A DNA stretch of 64,000 nucleotides from Bacteroidota bacterium (GTDB lineage Bacteria; Bacteroidota; Bacteroidia; UBA8524). Positions within the stretch are counted from its first letter, which is position 1. The number at the start of each line of letters is the position of its first letter. The stretch lies in contig WBUH01000003.1 in assembly GCA_008933805.1 (NCBI GenBank), positions 124,001-188,000 of the forward strand. Direction: 5' to 3'. The notes below the pieces were generated by a model, which searched no databases, was not told where the DNA came from, and saw only the letters and a program-made list of their open reading frames with translations. Of this stretch, positions 51,048 to 57,900 are shown one piece after another. Made by a program: the position numbers and the translations under genes.

Positions 51048-51147
51048 CGACAGGTATAAAACCTGTCGCATTTGAAAACAACGTCCCGAATGGTTTAAAA
51101 CCATTCGGGACGAGCCATTGCACAAGCGGCGGGCTTTATGCCCGTCG
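51048..51147. repeat. Three successive REP-like palindromes
   Basis: A: CGACAGGT-ATAAA-ACCTGTCG (51048-51068). B: arms CGTCCCGAATGGTT and AACCATTCGGGACG around TAA-like centre (51082-51112), a near-perfect palindrome. C: CGGCGGGC-TTTAT-GCCCGTCG (51127-51147, one wobble). All have a GC-rich stem and an A/T-only centre of similar type although their stems differ. They lie in the 243-base gap between convergent genes; the remainder of that gap shows only the terminator at 51206. Confidence 0.8.
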
Positions 51148-51205
51148 GCAAAATGGAACAACACTCATAAACCCCAACGATTTCGGTACAAATCCTCAAA
51201 AAACA

Positions 51206-51240
51206 CGAGCCGCAAGGGAACTCAAATCCCTTGCGGCTCG
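51206..51240 (-). terminator. Terminator of the DUF6263 gene
   Basis: CGAGCCGCAAGGGA (51206-51219) and TCCCTTGCGGCTCG (51227-51240) form a perfect 14-bp stem with a 7-base loop; TGTTTTTTG follows on the minus strand. It lies 33 bases after the lipoprotein stop codon. Confidence 0.85.
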
Positions 51241-51273
51241 TAATTGTATAAACAGGTTTACCCTGCAAAGAGG

Positions 51274-52215
51274 TTATTTAATCTCTTTTGAGGTAATAGT
51301 AATCAAACCTTTCATTTTCATTGGTATTTCCATACCCATTGCATTGGTAGTGGTATTAATATCTTGGGTAATGTTGCTTTGTAAAGGAAAACCGGTTTCG
51401 GTATCAACGGTGATAGTGCCGGTTTGTGTACCGTTCATTTTCATTTCACCGCCCTGCAATTCAGCCCCCGATTTTACTACATCAAACGCAGAAGAAAGAG
51501 TAACCACTGCATTTTTCCCGTTCATCTCTTTAAGGGTATAAGTGCTTTTGGTTTTAATACCCATATTCATCATGTTCTTTTCAGTTTCAATGTCCCAGCT
51601 TTCGCCTATGTTTATTGATTTACCGGGCAATATCCTTAACATTTCGTCAAATGTTTTCTTAAACTGGTCGTCAGAAAACTGCGGCTTTAATTGCGCAAGT
51701 ATTTTATCGGCTTCAGGAAGTGAATCAAGTCCCATGCTCTTAATCATATCGGCAAAAATCGCTTCCATACCGCTAAGGGCTACTACCTCGCCTTTATCGT
51801 TCACCATCAGCGTGATGCTTTTGTTCACTAAAGAACCAAATGCTTTTGCCATTATCCCCATCATTGGGTTGTTATTTGTATCAATATTATCAGAGTCGTA
51901 TGCCATATTACCCATCGGACTTTCGCTTGTAAATGCAATTCTCTTAAAGGTGGTGACCACAGTAGTATTGTTATCCTTGTCCTTCTCCCCTACTGCCATC
52001 AAATAGGTAAACCCGATATTGGTTTTACTGTTGATTTTTTGCCCCATCTGCTCCATTTCAACATCTTGTACGGTATTCATCACATACTCATACTTTTTCC
52101 CTTTTTTGGGAGCAAACGACAACATGGCTTTTTGCTCTGATTTACAACCTGATAAAACGATAGCTACTACTGCAATAGCAGCTACAACCGAAACAGTTAA
52201 GCGATTAAATTTCAT
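51274..52215 (-). CDS. DUF6263-like lipoprotein
   Basis: A 313-residue lipoprotein: signal helix ending VLSGC, Cys24. The mature domain begins with a KKGKKYEYVMNTVQDVEMEQ strand pair, and has NKSITLMVNDKGEVVALSGM, LPGKSINIGESWDIE, GTITVDTETGFPLQSNITQD and MGMEIPMKMKGLITI, in the order I associate with DUF6263. It is methionine-rich (many Met in EMEQMG, MMGIMAKAF, MNMG), which could reflect metal binding or a mere compositional bias. Function unknown. Monocistronic, with a strong terminator. Confidence 0.83.
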   Translation of the reverse strand: MKFNRLTVSVVAAIAVVAIVLSGCKSEQKAMLSFAPKKGKKYEYVMNTVQDVEMEQMGQKINSKTNIGFTYLMAVGEKDKDNNTTVVTTFKRIAFTSESPMGNMAYDSDNIDTNNNPMMGIMAKAFGSLVNKSITLMVNDKGEVVALSGMEAIFADMIKSMGLDSLPEADKILAQLKPQFSDDQFKKTFDEMLRILPGKSINIGESWDIETEKNMMNMGIKTKSTYTLKEMNGKNAVVTLSSAFDVVKSGAELQGGEMKMNGTQTGTITVDTETGFPLQSNITQDINTTTNAMGMEIPMKMKGLITITSKEIK

Positions 52216-52324
52216 TTGATAATTGTTTATGCTACGAAGGTAGCCTGATTTTTTAAGCCACAGAACCGCATCGGGAAAAGAAGATGGGAGAAACGACGGG
52301 GAATTCCTAAAATCGGACGAAGGT

Positions 52325-52891
52325 TTACGCCAAGCGGTGTTTCAACATAGTATCTACCGAATCGTACAGCTGGTAAGGCGAAAACTTACGCCAGTTCATG
52401 TCGTCCATTTCACCTCCAAAATTTACGTAATAATCAATGTTGGCCGATTTAAATTCATCCAGCACGTGCTCGCGGAAATTGATAAAAGCCACCCAGCCGT
52501 TTTCTACATCACTAAACCATTCCTCGTAATACGAGTCGTCGCTTGAGTGAAAGTTCAATACGTTTTCGCCAATCATAATAAACTTGTCAATGCCTTCCTG
52601 CATCAGCAACTCCAGCACTTCGCGTTTCAAAAACATAATGTCGTTATTAATGGCATCGTTCCACTCGCCAATCATTTCAATAACGGCAAAACCGGTTTCG
52701 TAATCCGCATAAATAATTTTAATGTATAACGTGGGCGAGCCAAACTCGTCCCATTGCGGGTGTATCAGGTGGTTGTATATCTGGTGGGTAAACTCAAACT
52801 CGCTGTACTCGCGTTCATAAAACGGAGAGCGGTTATCGTCCTCAGCCCTGTACAATTCGCGCCATAAAAAAAATGGCTCCAGTGTGTGCAT
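52325..52891 (-). CDS. Conserved Bacteroidota protein of unknown function
   Basis: A 188-residue acidic soluble protein starting MHTLEPFFLWRELYRAEDDN. It has alternating strands and helices (PTLYIKIIYADYETGFAVIE, NDIMFLKREVLELLMQEGID, KFIMIGENVLNFHSS) and a helical end (FSPYQLYDSVDTMLKHRL). Aromatic and Asp/Glu residues dominate. I do not recognise a named family. It is divergent from the SDR gene with a short intergenic region. No operon partner is apparent. Confidence 0.72.
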   Translation of the reverse strand: MHTLEPFFLWRELYRAEDDNRSPFYEREYSEFEFTHQIYNHLIHPQWDEFGSPTLYIKIIYADYETGFAVIEMIGEWNDAINNDIMFLKREVLELLMQEGIDKFIMIGENVLNFHSSDDSYYEEWFSDVENGWVAFINFREHVLDEFKSANIDYYVNFGGEMDDMNWRKFSPYQLYDSVDTMLKHRLA

Positions 52892-52998
52892 CAGTTGTCC
52901 TTACTTCTTAAATTTTATTACAAAGTTAGGGCTTAGATTTCATTAAAAAATTACCCCCAAAGGCTAAAATAGCATTAGGTTTGCAGGCTGCATTTAGT

Positions 52999-53790
52999 AT
53001 GTTACAGATAGATTTAAGAAACAAACGCGCCGTAGTTTGCGGCAGCACACAGGGCATAGGCAAAGCCACCGCTATGCTGATGGCTGAGGCCGGAGCCACT
53101 GTGATATTAATAGCCCGCAACCCTGAGAAATTGGCCGCGGTTAAAGCCGCTTTGCCAACTCCTTACGGGCAACCCCACGAATCGATTGTGGCTGATTTTG
53201 CCAACCCCAATATTTTGAAAGTGAAGCTGGATAATTACCTGCAAAAAACCAGCCCCGTACATATTTTGGTAAACAACACCGGAGGCCCTCCGGCAGGTAA
53301 AGCCATTGATGCGGGTGTTGAGCAATTTTTGGCGGCCTTCCAAGCCCATTTGGTGTGCAACCACATATTGGTGCAAACCGTAGCTGATGGCATGAAACGC
53401 GAAGGCTACGGCCGGATAATCAATATTATTTCTACCTCGGTAAAGCAACCTATACCCGGTTTGGGCGTATCAAACACCATACGCGGCGCGGTGGGCAACT
53501 GGGCAAAAACTCTTGCAGGTGAACTGGCCCCGTTTGGCATTACCGTTAATAATATTTTGCCCGGTGCCACCAGTACCGAGCGTTTGAGTGCCATTATTGA
53601 AAATAAATCAGAGAAAACAAATAAAGACAAAGGCACGGTTGAAGGTGAAATGCTGCACGAAATTCCCGCAGGGCGTTTTGCCGACCCAAAAGAAATTGGC
53701 TATGCAGCTACGTTTCTTGCTTCGCCAATGGCAGCCTATATCAACGGAACCAATGTGGTGGTTGACGGCGGGCGTACGGCCAGCTTATAA
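52999..53790 (+). CDS. SDR-family oxidoreductase (FabG-like)
   Basis: A 263-residue short-chain dehydrogenase. RAVVCGSTQGIGKATAMLMA has the T-G-x-x-x-G-x-G type cofactor site (G-S-T-Q-G-I-G), ILVNNTGGPPAGKAID is the N-N-x-G region, and the Ser position is in INIISTS, while the usual Tyr-x-x-x-Lys is not seen: NTIRGAVGNWAKTLAGELAP shows R-G-A-V-G-N-W-A-K, so the Tyr is replaced, as in a known SDR subgroup with this N-T-G-G-P-P phrase. The end INGTNVVVDGGRT is normal. It may reduce a 3-oxoacyl or other carbonyl, or be catalytically altered. ATG 52999 is preferred over TTG 52981. Confidence 0.88.
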   Translation: MLQIDLRNKRAVVCGSTQGIGKATAMLMAEAGATVILIARNPEKLAAVKAALPTPYGQPHESIVADFANPNILKVKLDNYLQKTSPVHILVNNTGGPPAGKAIDAGVEQFLAAFQAHLVCNHILVQTVADGMKREGYGRIINIISTSVKQPIPGLGVSNTIRGAVGNWAKTLAGELAPFGITVNNILPGATSTERLSAIIENKSEKTNKDKGTVEGEMLHEIPAGRFADPKEIGYAATFLASPMAAYINGTNVVVDGGRTASL

Positions 53791-53809
53791 ACCGTAATAC
53801 TATTTACCC

Positions 53810-53850
53810 AAAAGCGTTTTATCGGATGAAACCGTATGAAACGCTTTTTT
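53810..53850 (+). terminator. Terminator overlapping the start of the next gene
   Basis: AAAAGCGTTT (53810-53819) and AAACGCTTTT (53839-53848) form a 10-bp stem with a 19-base loop, followed by further T (53849-53850). The right arm covers codons 2-5 of the secreted-protein gene that starts at 53836, so the SDR terminator and that gene's start share sequence. Confidence 0.7.
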
Positions 53851-54315
53851 TGTTGCCTTCTTATCAGTGTAGCCGTTATGAGTGCTGCTTCTGCCCAGCG
53901 TACTTTTGATAGTGCCAAAGCAGATTCAGCCGAACTGGCAAAGGGACTAATACCTCTTGAGTTTAAGATGCTGCTGCCCCGTAAACGCTTTTGTTTTAAC
54001 GTGCCTTGGCTGATTGATAACGACAGTACATTGCTGTTATTAAAAGAGAAGTGCCCGCCTGCGGGTATCGACAGCTTTAATCTCAGTACCCATATTTTAT
54101 TGAATGAGTATTTTGGCGGCGATTGCCACGTGCGTTTCGTTCATCGTTTATATTTGGATACCACGCACAAAGCAATGATTTGGAGGGTATATAATATTTG
54201 GGGAGGGTGTCGTGCGGGTGGAGGGGAACGCTTTGTTCTAATGGCTCCTAAACCGCCTGCAGGGTACACTGTAAAGATAGATGAGGTGATGGTGGATGAT
54301 TACAGTACCGATTAA
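53836..54315 (+). CDS. Hypothetical secreted protein
   Basis: A 159-residue exported protein with a clear signal peptide (MKRFFCCLLISVAVMSAASA, cleavage before Q-R-T-F). The mature part has EFKMLLPRKRFCFNVPWLID, NEYFGGDCHVRFVHRLYLDT, and a C-terminus with GGCRAGGGERFVLMAPK; three or four cysteines may pair. No family is recognised. The signal peptide needs this ATG, which lies inside the right arm of the preceding terminator hairpin, so expression may depend on readthrough or a promoter in the loop region. Confidence 0.72.
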   Translation: MKRFFCCLLISVAVMSAASAQRTFDSAKADSAELAKGLIPLEFKMLLPRKRFCFNVPWLIDNDSTLLLLKEKCPPAGIDSFNLSTHILLNEYFGGDCHVRFVHRLYLDTTHKAMIWRVYNIWGGCRAGGGERFVLMAPKPPAGYTVKIDEVMVDDYSTD

Positions 54316-54346
54316 ATGAGAATGATTGAATCAAAGTAAAATTTGA

Positions 54347-54378
54347 TTGAAAAAATCAGGTTTTATTTTTTACCTTTG
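54347..54378 (+). promoter_or_regulatory. Near-consensus Bacteroidota promoter
   Basis: TTG at 54347-54349 and TACCTTTG at 54371-54378, 21 bases apart, fit the -33/-7 pattern very well. It stands 23 bases before the ATG of a 47-residue basic protein and is the best promoter match in the window. Confidence 0.75.
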
Positions 54379-54401
54379 CCGTCCTTTAAAATTTTTACGC
54401 C

Positions 54402-54545
54402 ATGGCAGTTACACGTTTAAAAAGAAAAGAAAGAAAAAACAAAGTGGTTTCAGTGCTTAAAAAACAAAACCGTAAGCTGCAAACCAAATTAACCACCATT
54501 GCTTCTCCAAACAAAGAGCAATCGGGCATCATCATCGAAGAATAA
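54402..54545 (+). CDS. 47-residue basic protein, possibly ribosome- or RNA-associated
   Basis: A small gene with ATG at 54402 and TAA at 54543. It begins MAVTRLKRKERKNKVVSVLK and ends ASPNKEQSGIIIEE: 14 of the first 31 residues are Lys or Arg. The N-terminus M-A-V-T-R-L-K-R-K matches, from memory, a group of tiny conserved Bacteroidota proteins of unknown function. A near-consensus promoter lies just before it and a strong terminator 129 bases after its stop, so it is a well-expressed single-gene unit. RNA or ribosome binding is inferred from charge only. Confidence 0.75.
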   Translation: MAVTRLKRKERKNKVVSVLKKQNRKLQTKLTTIASPNKEQSGIIIEE

Positions 54546-54592
54546 TATTTTTACTGAATATCAGTAAAATACATCTTCTCCACTATTAAAAC

Positions 54593-54802
54593 ATGTGGTT
54601 TGGTGTAATATTTGCTGCATATACGGTAGAGCAATACTTTCTTTCATTTTACCTTATAGATAAAATGAAATTACCGCAGGCCATCCCTGCGGTTTTTTTG
54701 TTTATAGCTGTTACAGTGTTTATTCTACACTTGCTTATGCAACAAATCATAGCACCCGGCAAGCATCTGAAGTTCTTTACTTCGCCACAAAGAAGATTTT
54801 AA
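54593..54802 (+). CDS. Doubtful small membrane protein
   Basis: An ATG-started 69-residue reading frame with two hydrophobic stretches (WFGVIFAAYTVEQYFLSFYL and AVFLFIAVTVFILHLLMQ). Against it, a perfect rho-independent terminator of the preceding gene lies in the middle (54674-54699), and the KLPQAIPAVFLF part is simply its translation; T-rich DNA readily yields hydrophobic peptides. It may be spurious, or be read only from transcripts that pass the terminator. Confidence 0.25.
   Translation: MWFGVIFAAYTVEQYFLSFYLIDKMKLPQAIPAVFLFIAVTVFILHLLMQQIIAPGKHLKFFTSPQRRF
54674..54699 (+). terminator. Rho-independent terminator of the 47-residue gene
   Basis: CCGCAGG (54674-54680) and CCTGCGG (54686-54692) form a perfect 7-bp GC-rich stem with 5-base loop CCATC, followed by seven T (54693-54699). 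Confidence 0.9.
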
Positions 54803-54854
54803 GTCATAATACACGTCGATACAAACGGATATCAAACTCGTTGCTTTAAAATAA

Positions 54855-54889
54855 AACGGGGGTTCGGGCTTTAAACCCGACCCCCCGTT
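54855..54889 (-). terminator. Terminator of the large T9SS gene, REP-like
   Basis: AACGGGGGTTCGGG (54855-54868) pairs with CCCGACCCCCCGTT (54876-54889) at 13 of 14 positions around CTTTAAA; TTTATTTT follows on the minus strand. It starts 18 bases after the stop at 54907. The TTTAAA centre resembles the palindromes at 51048-51147. Confidence 0.8.
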
Positions 54890-54906
54890 CTACTTAACGA
54901 AAGTTT

Positions 54907-57900
54907 TTATTTCACCACCTTTACCGCATACTTTTCGGTACCGGCCTCAATCACCACCTGATAGAATCCTTGTGGTAATTGCTCGGTGTTTGCAGTGGTT
55001 GTAAATGTATCTATCGGCATCTTATCGTTGTAAATATCCAACACTTTACGTCCCAATACATCGGTTATATAAACGCTAACCGCCTGCTTTGAACTCAACA
55101 CAAACGATACGTCAATACTATTGCTAAACGGGTTGGGCAGTACTTGTACCCCTTTTATGTTTTGGGGCAAATTAATCCCTACACCTATAATGTTTACCGT
55201 ATCAGAGTTAGTGTTTCGGCATCCTTGGTTGTCTTCTACCTCCAACAATACAGTGTATGTGCCGCCGTTTGCATATTGATGCGTAGGCGAAAATCCTGTT
55301 TGGGTACCGGTGTTATCTCCAAAATTCCAACGGTAAGTAGGATAGCCCGAAATGTTTGGGGTAAAGGTTACTTTTTTATCTGCCAAATAGGTTTTGTTAA
55401 ACGTGGCCGTTGGTTTATCAAGCACCATAATGGTTTTGGCAGTATCGTCCTTACAACCTTTATTGGTAGTGACTGTTAGTTTTATTGCATAAAGTCCGCC
55501 TGTTGCAAAGGTTTTTGAAAGTTGTGCTTTGGTAGAAGTATCCCCTTGCCCTAACTCCCATAGATAGCTTAATGTACCGCCCGAAACAGAACTGCTGTTG
55601 TTCAGTTGTATTTGCATGGGAGCACATCCCGCGAGAAAAGGGTTCATGCTGAAATCGGCCACAGGTTGCGGATGCACTTGAACTGATTTTAGCACACTAT
55701 CCGAGCATCCTGCTGTGCTTGCGGCTTTCAGTTTTACAATATAAGTTCCTTCGGTTTTATAGCTGTGCTGTACGCTTCCGGTCGGAACGGTTGTGGCACC
55801 ATCGCCCCAATTTAGTTCATACGTAACCAATGTACCCGATGATGGCGACGAAGTATTAGTAACTGTAAACGCATTACCCTTTAAGCACAACGAAGGCGTA
55901 TCAATGGTAAATGCAGTGTTTAATGAACTGTTAGAAGGATTAACCACTTTTGAAGCGGAGTCCGTACAACCCAAAGCAGTTTTGGCAATCAGCCACACCG
56001 TATAATTTCCCGCAGTAGCGTATGTTTTATAGGGGTGTATTGTGGTGGCGGTGGTATTATCACCAAACTTCCACGTGTAGGTTAGCGGACTTGCACCGAT
56101 GGAGTTGTTGGTGAAGTTAAACGCCCTGCTCACCGAACACGAAAGCGTATCTCGAACCACAAAACCTGCTACGGGTTTGGCTGCGATCCATACCAGCGAG
56201 TCTTTTTGATAGGCGGTGCTGCCATTAATGGCGGCGGTAACTTTTTTAAACCCTGCATTGCTGTACACTACTTTATAAGTACCGTTTCCGTTGGCGGTTT
56301 GGGGGGTAGCACCCACCCCGAAATCCCACAAAAGGGTATTTATTTTTCCGGTAGATGATGTAGTAAACACCACCGTATCACCAAAACAAAGGGTGTCGTT
56401 AGCTACAGTCAGGCTTGCTGTGGGTGCATCAAAATACACGTTATAATCTTCGGATTGACCGTAGCCCAACGTGGGGCAATCGGGTGAGCCTATAGTACCG
56501 TAATCAGATATTACCCGCATACGCAACAGTTTATTGGCTACTGCTGTTTTGGGTGTAGTAAAGTTGGTGCTGTGGTTGGTGCGTTGCGAAGGGCCTGCAA
56601 ATATTTGCTCGCCAAAATCTTTAAAGTCCCCGTCGTTGTTATAATCTATAAATACTTTTACCGACTCGTCGTTGTATGAACCTGTAGTAACATTCAGTGT
56701 GTAGGTGCTATCGTGCTTCAGTTGGATGATTTGCTGGCAAGTGTAGTCTTCATAACTGCCGTTTTGGTCAAATCCGTTGCTGCTGTTATCAACGTTGGCA
56801 AGTTTCACTTTGTGTACCCCAATACCAAACCCGGTAGTGCCCGTGGTATTGGTAATACAAGTACGTTTGGCCGTATCGTACACATAAATATAATTTTGGC
56901 GGATGGCGGTATCGCTGCCGTTCGCGTTTTGGGCAATTAATGTAACTGATATATTACCGCTTACATTTAAACGCACTGTGATGTTTTCAGAAGTATCGGT
57001 AGTGCCGTTTAGATAAGTTACGTTGGCAGGCGAAAATTGCCACTTTAATTTGGTGGGTATATAGCCTGTGTTGTCTTCTAAAGTAACTACTGAGTTCACG
57101 CACATTTCCGTGCGGTTGATACTAAAATCGGCCACCGGTTTTTTAGTACCGTCGGTATACAAATCGGTTTCCCACATCCCGCGTCCGTAGGTAGATGCAC
57201 GTAGTTTTGCGTTGGTTGGGTTGGGTATGTTGTAGTATATCTCAAGTTCGGTTACGTTGGTTGATAGGGGGAGTCCTTTAAAAAAGTACAACCAGTTAGC
57301 CATCGTGGTAAAGTTTCGGTAGTAAACCCCTGCATCGGTACCTACATACACTTCTTCCTGATTTTTTGAGGTATCTACCACAATAGTGTTGATGGTAAGA
57401 TTGGGAATGTTACCTGTAACATCTGTCCATGTATCGCCTTTATTGTCTGAGCGGTAAATTACTTTGCCCATCCCTATGTACACCCTGTTGTTGCTGTATT
57501 TTCCGGTTTCAATGCAGCGAGGGGTGAGTCCGCCCACCGGCAATTTTGAGGTTAGGTTTGTCCAAGTTGGGGTAGTAGCATTGGGGTTATCACACCTGAA
57601 AAATTTATTATCGCTGCGCGACATATACAAAATATCGGGATTGGTGCTGTGTTGCTCTAATGCGGTGATGTTTTCGGTATTGCTACCGGCAAGGTTGTCC
57701 GAAATTTTAGTCCATGTAATATTGGCTACATCATCCTTACCGTTGGTGGTGTGCCACACGTTTTTGTATCCTGCAAAAAAGGTAGCAGGGGTTGTGTTGT
57801 GCTGTATCAGTGGGGTTACCCATCCACCCTCTTCGGTAATTCCCAGTTTATCTTTGGCGGCAAATGTGCCTTCTGATTTTCCGTCATTATAACGCACAAA

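Noticed and set aside
54550-54568. TTTACTGA-ATA-TCAGTAAA hairpin just after the 47-residue gene
   Set aside because: AU-rich 8-bp stem without T-run; the perfect GC-rich terminator at 54674 explains the transcript end better. It may still be a minor processing site.
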